Origin: BOG-908 sp963692875
GTDB lineage: Bacteria > Pseudomonadota > Alphaproteobacteria > Acetobacterales > Acetobacteraceae
Assembly (NCBI GenBank): GCA_965198755.1
Contig: OZ240673.1
Coordinates: 2,356,001 to 2,420,000, forward strand
DNA: 64,000 nucleotides
Reading direction: 5' to 3'
Made by a program: the position numbers and the translations under genes. Under the pieces are notes generated by a model. It worked only from the letters and a program-made list of their open reading frames with translations. It ran no database searches and was not told the origin of the DNA. Shown piece by piece: positions 23,468 to 32,745 of this stretch (positions are counted from its first letter, which is position 1; each line of letters begins with the position of its first letter).

Positions 23468-23704
23468 TGCGGAAAGACTGGCCGCCTGGTTGAAAAACAC
23501 CAGGAAAAACGGTCTAAGCTGTTGAAAAGATTGGCCTGGACATCGGCTGCCCGGTCCCGCACATGCGCATTACCGCTGCCGGCGCCACCGGCCGCGAACC
23601 ACGGCGACGCATCGCCGCGAAACGGAGTGCGTACGCGGACAGCGGCCATCGGACAGCGCTTCGTGCGCGACCGGGATCTCAACCAGCCAACGAGGGACAC
23701 GACG

Positions 23705-24592
23705 ATGACAGAGCAGACCATTGCGGCCGTCTACGACACACCGGCCCACGCCGAGCTTGCGGTGCAGGACCTGCTGCGCGCCGGCATCGCGGAGACCGCG
23801 ATCCATCGCCACACGCAGCAAGGCAGCTACGCCGGGCGCGCGTCCGAGCCGCTGGCACGCACCGGGACCGGCACAGAGGAGCGCGGCTTCTGGGCCAGCC
23901 TGTTCGGCGGCGAGCCTGACCACGACACGGCTGTCTACGACCGCAGCGTGGCGTCCGGCGGCACCGCGGTGACGGTGCGCGTGGCCGACGAGCACGCAGC
24001 GACGGTGACGCGGATCCTGGAGACACACGCGCCGATCGACATCGACGAGCGCGCCAGCAGCTTCGGGCTGGACCAGACGGTGGTGGCGCGCACGCAGCCG
24101 CAAGCCGCACAAACGGGTGCGATGCAGACTGGTGCGATGCAGGCGGGCGCTGGGCGGGTAGGCGCAGTGGCGGCACGCAGCGACCAGGCGCGGGACGGCG
24201 AGAGCCTACAGCTTGCGGAAGAAAGGCTCGACATCGGCAAGCGGGTGGTCAACCGCGGCACCACGCGCGTGCGCCGCTTCGTCGTGGAGACGCCGGTGGA
24301 GGAACAGGTGAACCTGCGCCGCGAGCGGGTGACGGTGGAACGCCGCCCGGTTACTGGCGGCAGCGTCGTCGCCAACCCGGACTTTGCCGAGAGGACGATC
24401 GAGGCGACCGAGATGAGCGAAGAGGCGGTCGTCTCGAAAGTCGCACGCGTGAAGGAGGAAATCACGCTGCGCAAGGAAGCGGCCGACCGCACGGAAACAG
24501 TGCGCGAGACGCTGCGCCACGAAGAGGTGGAGATCGAAAAGGTGCCAGGCGTCGACGTGACACCGGGGACCGGATCGCGCTCGAAGGTCTGA
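23705..24592 (+). CDS. DUF2382 (YsnF/AvaK) domain stress-type protein
   Basis: The 295-residue protein has an N-terminal general-stress-like region (TIAAVYDTPAHAELAVQDLLRAGI) and a C-terminal DUF2382 domain (LQLAEERLDIGKRVVNRGTTRVRRFVVETPVEEQVNLRRERVTVERRPV) from about residue 160. A short GAMQTGAMQAGAG run links them. The function is unknown; the family is tied to stress and salt responses. It precedes a GlsB-type stress membrane protein in the same direction with 80 bp between, supporting a stress operon. The ATG at 23705 follows GAGGGACACGACG. Confidence 0.85.
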   Translation: MTEQTIAAVYDTPAHAELAVQDLLRAGIAETAIHRHTQQGSYAGRASEPLARTGTGTEERGFWASLFGGEPDHDTAVYDRSVASGGTAVTVRVADEHAATVTRILETHAPIDIDERASSFGLDQTVVARTQPQAAQTGAMQTGAMQAGAGRVGAVAARSDQARDGESLQLAEERLDIGKRVVNRGTTRVRRFVVETPVEEQVNLRRERVTVERRPVTGGSVVANPDFAERTIEATEMSEEAVVSKVARVKEEITLRKEAADRTETVRETLRHEEVEIEKVPGVDVTPGTGSRSKV

Positions 24593-24674
24593 CGCGACAG
24601 ACGCATCAGCGTGCCTGGTCGCGGCAGCTTCCAGGCACGTCAACACGCCGTTTTAACATCGGAAGGAACACACA

Positions 24675-24932
24675 ATGTCCATTCTTGGCTGGCTCATCCT
24701 TGGACTCATCGCGGGCTTCATCGGCAGCAAGATCGTCAACCGGACGGGCGAAGGCCTGCTGCTCGACATCGTGCTCGGCGTCGTGGGTGCCATGGTCGGC
24801 GGCTACGCGTTCACCGTGTTCGGCGCCGCACCGGTGACCGGACTTAACATCTACAGCCTGGTGGTGGCGGTGGTTGGGTCTATCCTGGTGCTGGTGATCT
24901 ACCACGCGGTTGTCGGCCGGCGCACGATCTGA
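24675..24932 (+). CDS. GlsB/YeaQ/YmgE family stress-response membrane protein
   Basis: The 85-residue protein has two to three membrane spans with the conserved transglycosylase-associated pattern MSILGWLILGLIAGFIGSKI, then LLLDIVLGVVGAMVGGY and a last helix VVAVVGSILVLVIYHAVVGRR. Members are small inner-membrane stress proteins of unknown mechanism. GGAAGGAACACACA before the ATG is a good ribosome site. It follows the DUF2382 gene. Confidence 0.92.
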   Translation: MSILGWLILGLIAGFIGSKIVNRTGEGLLLDIVLGVVGAMVGGYAFTVFGAAPVTGLNIYSLVVAVVGSILVLVIYHAVVGRRTI

Positions 24933-24936
24933 GCGT

Positions 24937-25068
24937 AAGCAAGCAAGGCCTTCTTTTTCGAGAAAAGAAGCAAAGCTTTTATCTCGGCTGCCGCGGACTC
25001 ATCCGCAGATGCGCGGCCCAGACAACAAAAGTTTTTTGCTTCTTTTCAAAAAAGAAGGCCTTGCTTTC
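24937..25068. repeat. Intergenic palindromic repeat, copy R14
   Basis: The left arm is of CGAG type, shortened (GAGAAAAGAAGCAAAGCTTTTA). The centre has GGCTGCCGCGG. The right arm is TTTTTTGCTTCTTTTCAAAAAAGAAGGCC. Confidence 0.82.
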
Positions 25069-25096
25069 TATTGCTGTGACCTGCCGCTTCAGCCAA

Positions 25097-25231
25097 AAGC
25101 AAGCAGTTCTTTTTTGAAAAAAAGAACCAAAAAACTTTTGACTCCGCTGTCGCGCGCTCGCCGGAGAGAACCGCGACAGCCGTCATAAAAGCTTTTTGCT
25201 TCTTTTTCTCGAAAAAGAAGCGCTTGCTTCT
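25097..25231. repeat. Intergenic palindromic repeat, copy R15 (paired with R14)
   Basis: The left arm is TTGAAA type. The centre is CCGCTGTCGCGCGC to CCGCGACAGCCG. The right arm is CTCGA type with AAAAGCTTTTTGC. It ends at the glpX stop and stands 28 bp from R14, the closest pair in the window. Confidence 0.85.
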
Positions 25232-25232
25232 C

Positions 25233-26225
25233 TTACCACTTCGTCCAAGTCTTGGTCTCGAAATTGTGGTGCGCCTCGATGTAGCGGATCGTGCCGCTCT
25301 TGCTGCGCATGACGATCGAGTGCGTGGTGGCACCGTGGCCGTAGCTGCGCACGCCGCGCAGCATTGCACCGGTGGTCACACCGGTGCCGGCGAACATTAC
25401 GTCGCCGCGGGCCATCTCCTCTATCTTGTAGACGCGATTGTGGTCGGTGATGCCCATTTCGCGGAAACGCGTGGCCTGAGCTTCGCCTTCGGGGATCAGC
25501 CGGCCCTGCATCTGGCCGCCGGTGCAGCGCAGGGCCGCCGCGGCGATGACGCCTTCCGGCGCGCCGCCGATGCCCCAGAAGATGTCGATGTCGCTGTCCG
25601 GCAGGCCGGCGGCGATGGCACCGGCGACGTCGCCGTCGGGGATGAGCATGATGCGCACGCCCAGCTCGCGTGAACGGGCGATGATCTCCGCGTGGCGGTC
25701 GCGGTCCAGCGTGCACAGCACCAGGTCGGAGACGTCGCGCTTCTTGGCGGCGGCCAGGTTACGCATGTTCTCCTCGACCGAGGCGCCGAGGTTGACCACG
25801 TCGGCCGGCAGCCCGCCGCCCACGGCGATCTTGTCCATGTAGCAGTCCGGCGCGTGCAGGAAGTTGCCGGCTTCGGCGAGTGCGATCACCGTCATGGCGT
25901 TGGGGCCGCCCTTGGCGGTCAGCGTGGTGCCTTCCAGCGGGTCCACGGCGATGTCCATCTTCGGGCCGCCGGCGCCGACGCGCTCGCCGATGTAGAGCAT
26001 CGGCGCCTCATCCATCTCGCCCTCGCCGATCACCACGGTGCCCTCGATGGCCACGGTGTCGAACGCGCGGCGCATGGCCTCGGTGGCGGCACCGTCGGCC
26101 TCGATCTTGTTGCCGCGGCCCATCCAGCGCGAGGCGGCCAGGGCGGCGGCCTCGGTGACGCGGACGAGGTCGAGGGCGAGGTTGCGGTCCTGGGCCTGGT
26201 AGGTGGCGGCTTGGGTGTCGGGCAT
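25233..26225 (-). CDS. glpX: Class II fructose-1,6-bisphosphatase
   Basis: The 330-residue GlpX-type phosphatase hydrolyses fructose-1,6-bisphosphate (and perhaps sedoheptulose-1,7-bisphosphate) in gluconeogenesis. Metal and phosphate motifs are visible: GRGNKIEADGAATEAMR near residue 37, IGEGEMDEAPMLYIGE near 67, AVDPLEGTTLTAKGG near 93, and GIGGAPEGVIAAAALRC near 218. It is full length. GGGAGCATCCGCCACC lies before the ATG. Typical of alphaproteobacteria, it stands alone here, with R14/R15 downstream. Confidence 0.95.
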   Translation of the reverse strand: MPDTQAATYQAQDRNLALDLVRVTEAAALAASRWMGRGNKIEADGAATEAMRRAFDTVAIEGTVVIGEGEMDEAPMLYIGERVGAGGPKMDIAVDPLEGTTLTAKGGPNAMTVIALAEAGNFLHAPDCYMDKIAVGGGLPADVVNLGASVEENMRNLAAAKKRDVSDLVLCTLDRDRHAEIIARSRELGVRIMLIPDGDVAGAIAAGLPDSDIDIFWGIGGAPEGVIAAAALRCTGGQMQGRLIPEGEAQATRFREMGITDHNRVYKIEEMARGDVMFAGTGVTTGAMLRGVRSYGHGATTHSIVMRSKSGTIRYIEAHHNFETKTWTKW

Positions 26226-26569
26226 GGTGGCGGATGCTCCCGTGGCGTTGCGGAGGACTCACCATGGTTGTGGCGGCGGTTGCAAGCCGAACGGGCGGAC
26301 GGGCGCACCGGTGCCCCGCATTGCCTGCAAACGCCGGCACCTGTCGCAACCGTACACTGCATCGCGCAGTAGCGGACCAGATGCTTCCCGTTCGGCCCGG
26401 CGGCTGCGCCAGGAGGTGCATGTTCAGGCACGCAGCTTCTGCAAATACTCGTTTGCGTCTCCGGATACCGCAGCCTATACAGCCGAAAATCAGTTTAGAC
26501 CATCTCGGTCAAATTTAGACATACGCTAGTCTGCAACTGACGCAGTGTGTGCCTGGCAGGAGACTCAAC
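26226..26569. other. Gene-free stretch between glpX and the beta-propeller gene
   Basis: About 340 bp between divergent genes, without a copy of either intergenic repeat. Two direct TTTAGAC words at 26491-26497 and 26513-26519 (CAGTTTAGACCATC and AAATTTAGACATA) precede the propeller gene by about 50-80 bp and could mark its promoter or a regulator site. Confidence 0.4.
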
Positions 26570-28273
26570 ATGACCGGACCGTGTTCGCCCAAGATCAGCC
26601 TGCTCGCCGCGACCGCTATCGTGCTTGCGACCGTTGCGCCGGCCTGTGCGGGCAGCGCCAAGCCGCAAGTCTTGCCGCCACATCATGCGACGCGGCCGCC
26701 GATCATCAGCCAATTGCCGGAGTCCGGGCCAGTTGCCAATGCCGCGGCCGGGCTTGCAAAGCTGTATGGTGGCACGCCGGTCGACGTGCTCACCTACCAC
26801 AACGATGCCGGCCGGACAGGCTGGAACCAGAGCGAGACGGACCTCACGCCTGCCAGCGTCGCGTCTGCCAAATTCGGATTGCTGAAAACGCTGAGGGTCG
26901 ACGGCAACGTGTTCGCGCAACCGTTGCTGGTTTCCGGTTTCGTGTTGCCGGACGGGTCCAAGCACGACGTGCTGGTGATCGCCACCGGTCATGACAGCGT
27001 GTATGCGTACGACGCGCAGACCTACGCACTGCTTTGGCATGTCAGCCTGGGCAAGCCGCAAGCCAGCAACGACGTAGGCTGCAGCGACGTGCAGCCGGAA
27101 TACGGCATCTCCGGCACGCCGGTGATCCTGCGCAGCGGCACGAGCCACGCCACGATCTACCTCGTTGCGGCGACGGAGCCGAGTTCCTATTCGTTCCACA
27201 CGCAGTTGCACGCGTTGGATCTGGGCACGGGCCTGGACGCCACGCCGGCCGTGGAGATCTCGCCGAGCGCCACGCTGGCCGACGGATCAACGGTCGGCTT
27301 CGATCCGCAGAACCAGTGGAACCGCGTCGGCTTGGCGTCCGGCAGCAACTCGATCTACATCGGCATCGGCTCGCATTGCGACAACAACTCCGGCAACTCC
27401 ACCGGTTGGCTTCTGCGCTACAGCCCGGGCCTGGCACTGCAGGCCGCTTTCCACACGATCGAGACATCGGGCGGCACCGAGCTTGCCAGCATATGGATGA
27501 GCGGCTTTGCGCCCGCGCTCGACCCCTCGGGCGACCTGTTCGTGGTCACCGGCAATGGCAACACGCGGGCAGCAGCGAAGGATTGGGGAGAGAGCGCCAT
27601 CTCTCTCACGCCGGCCCTCAATAGAGTGAGGGGCCGCTTCACGCCGTCTGCCTACGGCTCGCTCAACACCAACGACCTGGATTTCGGCTCCGGCGGAGTG
27701 ATGCTGCTGCCGGTGGTGGCGGGGCAGACAGTGCCGCCGCTGGCCGTGGCGATGGGCAAGTCGGCGGTGCTCTATCTGCTGGACCAGGCCAAGCTCGGCG
27801 GACTGAAGCCGAACGACGGCGGGGCGCTGCAGGCGACCACGATCAGCACAAGGAGCTTTGCCGGGCTGTGGGGCGGGCCGGCCTATTACGCCGGGGCAAA
27901 CGGCCCGACGGTGTACGCGCAAACCGACAGCGACGTGTTGCGCGCCTTTGCCGTGGCTACAACCGGCACCGCTGCGCTGACCCAGACGGTAACCGGCACG
28001 ACGCAGGCGGGGTTTGGTGGCTCGCTGCCCATCGTGTCCTCCAACGGTGCCGCTGCGGCGACAGGTGTGGTTTGGCTGATACGGCGGACCGCGCCGGTGG
28101 AGCTGGAGGCCTACAACGCCGACTCGCTGGGGACGCCGATCTTCTCGGCCAACGCCGGCGGGCCATGGTCCAACACCGACAACAACAATCCGTTTCTGAC
28201 GCCGATGGTGGCCAACGGCCGGGTTTACGCGCCGGCTTACAAGACGGTGAAGGTGTTTGGGTTGACGGAGTGA
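26570..28273 (+). CDS. Secreted PQQ-like beta-propeller protein
   Basis: The 567-residue protein has a Sec signal peptide (KISLLAATAIVLATVAPACAGS, cleaved near residue 27) and a body of PQQ-like repeats such as VLVIATGHDSVYAYDAQTYALLWHVSLG, LFVVTGNGNT and PTVYAQTDSDVLRAFAVATTG. It resembles outer-membrane or periplasmic quinoprotein-like propellers without the catalytic dehydrogenase residues that I could identify. Enzymatic activity is therefore not claimed. CAGGAGACTCAAC precedes the ATG. The function is unknown, perhaps binding or structural. Confidence 0.75.
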   Translation: MTGPCSPKISLLAATAIVLATVAPACAGSAKPQVLPPHHATRPPIISQLPESGPVANAAAGLAKLYGGTPVDVLTYHNDAGRTGWNQSETDLTPASVASAKFGLLKTLRVDGNVFAQPLLVSGFVLPDGSKHDVLVIATGHDSVYAYDAQTYALLWHVSLGKPQASNDVGCSDVQPEYGISGTPVILRSGTSHATIYLVAATEPSSYSFHTQLHALDLGTGLDATPAVEISPSATLADGSTVGFDPQNQWNRVGLASGSNSIYIGIGSHCDNNSGNSTGWLLRYSPGLALQAAFHTIETSGGTELASIWMSGFAPALDPSGDLFVVTGNGNTRAAAKDWGESAISLTPALNRVRGRFTPSAYGSLNTNDLDFGSGGVMLLPVVAGQTVPPLAVAMGKSAVLYLLDQAKLGGLKPNDGGALQATTISTRSFAGLWGGPAYYAGANGPTVYAQTDSDVLRAFAVATTGTAALTQTVTGTTQAGFGGSLPIVSSNGAAAATGVVWLIRRTAPVELEAYNADSLGTPIFSANAGGPWSNTDNNNPFLTPMVANGRVYAPAYKTVKVFGLTE

Positions 28274-28378
28274 GTTGCAACCAAAAAACTTTGATTCCTG
28301 ATGCTCGCTGGTGGGGATTTAGCGACAGGGCGATTTAGACCAGCTTCCCTGAATATTGACTCTTCGACGTTCGGCAGG

Positions 28379-28515
28379 GAAAGCAAGGCCTTCTTTTCTG
28401 AAGAAAAGAAGCAAAAGACTTTTGGTCCGGCTGTCGCGATGGTTCCAACAACGCGCGCCCAAGGAAACAAAAGTTTTTTGCTTCTTTTTTTCAAAAAAGA
28501 AGCGCTTGCTTTCTT
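28379..28515. repeat. Intergenic palindromic repeat, copy R16
   Basis: The left arm is CTGAAG type with AAAAGACTTTTGG and, read on the minus strand, holds the same TTTTGCTTCTTTTCT word targeted by the IS110 element. The right arm is TTTCAAA type closing GAAGCGCTTGC. It separates convergent genes. Confidence 0.86.
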
Positions 28516-29287
28516 AAACGTCCAAAACGATCCAGGCCGGCGCATGATCGCTTGCGCCCTCTTGCCCACGCACGGCGCGGCTAACCCCTGCGCCCACCAG
28601 ACGCGGCGCCAGGCGACGGCTGAGCAGCAGGTGGTCCAGGCGCATGCCGTGGTCGGTGGCCCAGCGGTTGCGCAGGTATCCCCAGAAGGTCCAGAGCGGG
28701 CCGTCGGGTTGCAGCGTGCGAAGCGCGTCCGTCCAGCCGGCCGAGAGCAAGCGCTGGAAGGCGGCCCGCGCTTCGGGCTGCAGCAGGGCGTTGGATTGTT
28801 CGTGGTGGCCCGGGTAGATGTCGGCTTCGGTGGGCACGACGTTGTAGTCGCCGGCGAGGACCACGGGCAGGTCTTGCGCGGCAAGTGCGGCGGCGTGGCC
28901 GGCCAGGCGGTCGAGCCAGCGCAGTTTGTAGTCGAATTTGGGACCGGGCTGGGGGTTGCCGTTCGGCAGGTAGACCGACGCGATCAGGATCCCGTTGACC
29001 GCGGCTTCGACGTAGCGGGCCTGGTGGTCGGCGGGCTCGCCGGGCAGACGGCGGCGGGTGAGGATGGGGGTGGCGCCGCGAGCCAGGATGGCAACGCCGT
29101 TCCAGGTTCGCTCGCCCTGCCACACGGCGTTGTAGCCGGCGGCGGCGAGTGCGGCGGCGGGGAAGGCGTCGGTGGTGGATTTTAGCTCCTGCAGGCAGGC
29201 GACGTCAGGACGCTCGGCTTCCAGCCAGTCCAGGAGGTTGGGCAGACGCTTGTTGATGTTGTTGATGTTGAAGGTGGCGATGCGCAC
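28514..29287 (-). CDS. xth: Exodeoxyribonuclease III family nuclease
   Basis: The roughly 257-residue AP endonuclease/exonuclease III protein opens with VRIATFNINNINKRLPNLLDWL. It has the catalytic and metal residues in VACLQELKS, SVYLPNGNP, VLAGDYNVVPTEAD and the terminal EGASDHAPAWI. It repairs abasic sites and 3' blocks. No ATG is present at the expected position; two GTG codons at 29296 and 29287 are candidates. The latter gives the canonical start but has no clear ribosome box, as repeat R17 lies immediately upstream. It adjoins ligD, suiting a repair role. Confidence 0.9.
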   Translation of the reverse strand: MRIATFNINNINKRLPNLLDWLEAERPDVACLQELKSTTDAFPAAALAAAGYNAVWQGERTWNGVAILARGATPILTRRRLPGEPADHQARYVEAAVNGILIASVYLPNGNPQPGPKFDYKLRWLDRLAGHAAALAAQDLPVVLAGDYNVVPTEADIYPGHHEQSNALLQPEARAAFQRLLSAGWTDALRTLQPDGPLWTFWGYLRNRWATDHGMRLDHLLLSRRLAPRLVGAGVSRAVRGQEGASDHAPAWIVLDV

Positions 29288-29305
29288 GAGGGTCACTAGA
29301 GAAAG

Positions 29306-29478
29306 GAAGGAAGCGCTTCTTTTTCGAGAAAAAGAAGCAAAAAGCTTTTGTCTCGGCTGTCGCGGAGGTTTCGGCGACGTGCTCGTCAGGGAGCTTTGTG
29401 GTTCAGCCGTCCGCGACAGCGCGCGCAAAAGCTTTTTGCTTCTTTTTCTCGAAAAAGAAGCGCTTTCTTCCTTCCCTA
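29306..29478. repeat. Intergenic palindromic repeat, copy R17 (long version)
   Basis: At about 170 bp this is the longest copy. Both arms are CGAG/CTCGA type with GCTTTTG and AAAGCTTTTTGC, and the two end sequences GGAAGGAAGCGCTTC and GAAGCGCTTTCTTCC are near-perfect complements. The centre carries extra sequence around GGTTTCGGCGACG. It lies between co-directional xth and ligD. Confidence 0.87.
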
Positions 29479-32400
29479 AACCTTGCCAAGCTTCGTGACA
29501 GCGCCTGCAAGCTTCCGCTCACCCTCGCAGTAATCCTCCCATGCGGTCAGCTTGGCCACCATCGCCGGCACCGTGCGGATAGTGTATTTCTGCGGGTCGA
29601 GCCCTTTCTTCACCTGCGCCCAATGCACCGGCATGGACACCGGCGCGCCCGGGCGGCCGCGCGGCGAGAGTGGTGCGACTGCGGTGGCCATGCGGTCGTT
29701 GCGCAGGTAGTCGAGAAAGATGCGGCCGGTGCGCTGCTTCTTTGCCATGTTGATCAAATAGCGGTCGGGCGCGTCCGCCGCCATCACCTTGCAGACACCC
29801 ATGGCGAAGGCCTTGGCGGCGGCCCAGTCCACGCCGGCGCCGTCCAGCGGGGTCACCACGTGCAGGCCCTTGCCGCCGGTTGTCTTGCAGAAGCTCACGA
29901 GGCCGAGGCGGTCGAGGCGGTCGCGGATCTCGCGCGCGGCGGCGATCACCTGGTCGAAGGCGACGTCTGGCGCGGGGTCCAGGTCGAACACCAGGCGGCC
30001 GGGCTGTTCGGGCAGGTTGGGCTGGTTGTTCCAGGGGTGCAGTTCCAGCGCGCCCACCTGGGCGGCGGCGACGAGGGCTTCGACCCTGTTGAACTGCACG
30101 TAGGGTTTGCGGTCGCCCCAGACGGTGACGTCCTCGATCAGGGATGACTGGCCCTTGGCGGCGTGGCGCTGGAAGAAGTTTTGCGCGCCGCCGATGCCGT
30201 CCGGCATGCGGATCATCGAGCAGGGGCGGCCGCGGACGTGGCGGATCAGCCAGTCGCCGACGGCCTCGTAGTAGCGGGCGAGGTCGAGCTTGGTGACCGG
30301 GCGGTTGTCGTGCGCGTCGGGCCAGAGGGGCTTGTCTGCGTGGGAGATCATCACGCCCATGACGGGCGCCGAGCCGTGCGGCGGCGCGCTGGAGCGCACG
30401 GTGCCGGGCGAGGCAAGGCCGGGCGACGCGGTGGCGGGCGACGCGGTCCCGGTATGCGCCAGCCCGGGCGATGCGGGCGCGTGCAACGCGGAGGCGCGCG
30501 ACGCGGGGGCGGGCGAGCCGAGACTGGACGAGGCGGAGGTGTGCGACGTGGTAGCCGACGGGTGGGCGCGCGAGGATGAGGCCGGCGTGGGGGAAGCGGC
30601 GGCAGCGGCCGGCTTGCGGGCGGGCGAGGCTGGGGCGGCCCTGGGCGTGGGCGTGGCGAGCGGCGTGTCGGCCGGCGCGGGGGTTTCGGCCTCCACCTCC
30701 TCGGCCGGCTTGTCCTCGCGCAGGCCCTTGAAGGCGGCCTGGCGCAGGTGGCCGTCGCCGGTGAAACCTTCGTACTCGATCTCGGCGACCAGCTCGGGGC
30801 GCAGCCAGTGGATGTCGGCGGTTTTGCGTGGGCCGCCGGCGGTGAACGGGCTGGTGTCGGTTTCCATCGCCTGCAGGCGCGGCAGGATGCGCGCCACGGT
30901 GTCGCGGCTGAAGCCGGTGCCGATGCGGCCGACATGCACGAGGTGGCCGTCGCGGTTGACGCCGGCGATGAGCGAGCGGAAGGCGCCCTTGGTGGTGGCG
31001 TAGCCGCCGAGCACCACCTCGTGGCCGGCGCGGCACTTGGCTTTCGTCCAGGTTTCCACCCGGCCGGACTGGTAGGGGGCGTCCAGGCGCTTGGAGACGA
31101 TGCCTTCGAGGTGCATGCGGCAGGCCGAGAGCAGCACGGCGTCGCCGCCGGTGACGAAGTGGTCGACGTAGCGGATGTTGGCCGGGGCGTCCTCGATGGT
31201 GGCCTGCAGGCGGGCCTTGCGGTCGGTGAGCGGCAGGGGACGCAGGTCTTCCTGGCCGGCGAACATCTGGTCGAAGACGAAGAACACCAGGTTGGCGGTT
31301 TTGGCGTCGGAGATGGCGGCCTGCAGGGCGGCGAAGTCGGGCGAGCCGTGGTGGTCGAGGGCGACGACCTCGCCGTCGATGATGCCGTCCGGCAGGTGCG
31401 CGCCGGCGGCGACGATCTCGGGGAACTTGGCGGACCAGTCGAGCGCCCTGCGCGAGAGCAGCGTGGCGCGGCCGGCCTGGGTGCGGAGCTGCATGCGGTA
31501 GCCGTCGAACTTGATCTCGTGCGCCCAGCCTGGGCCGGCGGGGGGCTTGTCGACGGATCTGGTCAGTTGCGGCTCGATGAAGGGGGGAAGGGCGGCTTTG
31601 ACCGGCTTGGCGGCGGGGGCGCTGTCCTTCGGCTTGGCGGCTTTCGCGGGCTCGGTGGTCGGGGCGCTCGACTTGGCCGCTTTGGCCGGCCTGGGCGCGG
31701 GTGCGTTGGCCGGTGGGGTGGCTGCTTTCGCCGGCTCGGATTTGGACGCGCCGGGTTTCGATTTGCCTGCTGTCACCGGCTCGGGCGAGGGAGGGCTGGG
31801 CTTTTCCGTGGCCGGTTTCGCCTGCCCGGATTTGGACGCGCCGGGTTTCGGCTTGGCCGCTTTTGCCGGCTCGGACACGGACGCACTGGCGCCCGGCTTG
31901 ACCGCTTTTGCGGGCTTGGCGGATGCCTTCTTGGTCGGCGGGGTGACCAGCCCGGCGGGACCGTCGGCATTGCGATTGCTGTGCCAGACGGAGCCGGCCG
32001 GCGCGCCGGCTTCGGTCATGAATGGCTTGGCGGGATGGCCGGCGCCGGCGGCGATCTCGGCCATGGTGCGGCCGGAGGCGACGGAGTGGTCGTCGTCGGT
32101 GGGACCGCCCAGGTTGCCGGGCACTGCGGCGTCGTCGCGGTGCTTGATGAGGATCCAGTTGGCGCGGCCGCGCTCGTCCCGGCGCGTGCGCACCAGCACC
32201 CAGGAGCCGCCCACCCGGTCGCCCTGCATGACGAATTTCAGCTCGCCCTTGGCCAGGGATGCGGCCACGTCCTCGAAGCCCGGTTCCGGCGCCCAGTAGC
32301 CGCGGTCCCACAGCATGACGGTGCCGCCGCCGTACTGGCCCTTGGGGATGGTGCCTTCGAAGTCGCCGTAGTCGAGCGGGTGGTCCTCGACCTCCATCGC

Positions 32401-32625
32401 CAGGCGGCGCTCCTTGGGATCGAGCGACGGGCCTTTCGGCACTGCCCAGGAGGCGAAGGTGCCGTCATGCTCCAGCCGCAGGTCGAAATGCAGGTGGCTG
32501 GCGGCGTGTTTCTGGATGACGAAGCGCAGCGCGTCGGAGGCCACGGTGCGGTCGTTGCCGGACGGCTCGGCCGTCTGCCGGAAGTCGCGCTTCTCCTGGT
32601 ATCTGGCCAGCTTCGTCGTGGGCAT
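29476..32625 (-). CDS. ligD: DNA ligase D (PE-LIG-POL) for bacterial NHEJ
   Basis: The 1049-residue enzyme joins ends with Ku. In order it has a 3'-phosphoesterase domain (HLHFDLRLEHDG near residue 45), an ATP-dependent ligase with the adenylated K372 in HEIKFDGYRM, its OB fold, and a primase-like polymerase from about residue 765 (PLWPDA... VFDLDPAPD ... GGKGLHVVTPL). Two long low-complexity linkers are unusual. One, about residues 215-345, repeats KPGASKS/EPAKAAKP words; the other, about 665-765, is rich in Ala, Ser and Pro (ASPGLASPG). Linker length in this family varies, but both here are large. The ku gene lies just upstream on the opposite strand. Confidence 0.95.
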   Translation of the reverse strand: MPTTKLARYQEKRDFRQTAEPSGNDRTVASDALRFVIQKHAASHLHFDLRLEHDGTFASWAVPKGPSLDPKERRLAMEVEDHPLDYGDFEGTIPKGQYGGGTVMLWDRGYWAPEPGFEDVAASLAKGELKFVMQGDRVGGSWVLVRTRRDERGRANWILIKHRDDAAVPGNLGGPTDDDHSVASGRTMAEIAAGAGHPAKPFMTEAGAPAGSVWHSNRNADGPAGLVTPPTKKASAKPAKAVKPGASASVSEPAKAAKPKPGASKSGQAKPATEKPSPPSPEPVTAGKSKPGASKSEPAKAATPPANAPAPRPAKAAKSSAPTTEPAKAAKPKDSAPAAKPVKAALPPFIEPQLTRSVDKPPAGPGWAHEIKFDGYRMQLRTQAGRATLLSRRALDWSAKFPEIVAAGAHLPDGIIDGEVVALDHHGSPDFAALQAAISDAKTANLVFFVFDQMFAGQEDLRPLPLTDRKARLQATIEDAPANIRYVDHFVTGGDAVLLSACRMHLEGIVSKRLDAPYQSGRVETWTKAKCRAGHEVVLGGYATTKGAFRSLIAGVNRDGHLVHVGRIGTGFSRDTVARILPRLQAMETDTSPFTAGGPRKTADIHWLRPELVAEIEYEGFTGDGHLRQAAFKGLREDKPAEEVEAETPAPADTPLATPTPRAAPASPARKPAAAAASPTPASSSRAHPSATTSHTSASSSLGSPAPASRASALHAPASPGLAHTGTASPATASPGLASPGTVRSSAPPHGSAPVMGVMISHADKPLWPDAHDNRPVTKLDLARYYEAVGDWLIRHVRGRPCSMIRMPDGIGGAQNFFQRHAAKGQSSLIEDVTVWGDRKPYVQFNRVEALVAAAQVGALELHPWNNQPNLPEQPGRLVFDLDPAPDVAFDQVIAAAREIRDRLDRLGLVSFCKTTGGKGLHVVTPLDGAGVDWAAAKAFAMGVCKVMAADAPDRYLINMAKKQRTGRIFLDYLRNDRMATAVAPLSPRGRPGAPVSMPVHWAQVKKGLDPQKYTIRTVPAMVAKLTAWEDYCEGERKLAGAVTKLGKV

Positions 32626-32745
32626 GCGGTCTCCGACCCGGCTACTGAGGCGTCAACGATCCAGCGGCGTCAGCGATCCCGGCCGACATGCACGCCAATG
32701 AATCCTTTCGGGTTTCAGCGCGTTGAGGCGCGCAGGAGATCACCG

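Noticed and set aside
23490..23530. EcfG-type promoter (GGAAC...CGTT) upstream of the DUF2382 gene
   Set aside because: GGAAAAACGGTCTAAGCTGTT has a partial match but spacing and letters differ from the consensus, so it is not claimed.
26570..28273. PQQ-dependent dehydrogenase
   Set aside because: The propeller repeats are present, but the calcium/PQQ ligands and catalytic Asp motif of quinoprotein dehydrogenases could not be identified; only a propeller call is kept.
29519..32311. 930-codon open frame in another frame of ligD
   Set aside because: Its Arg/Pro-rich translation is a frame shadow of ligD; all LigD motifs are in the frame starting at 32625.
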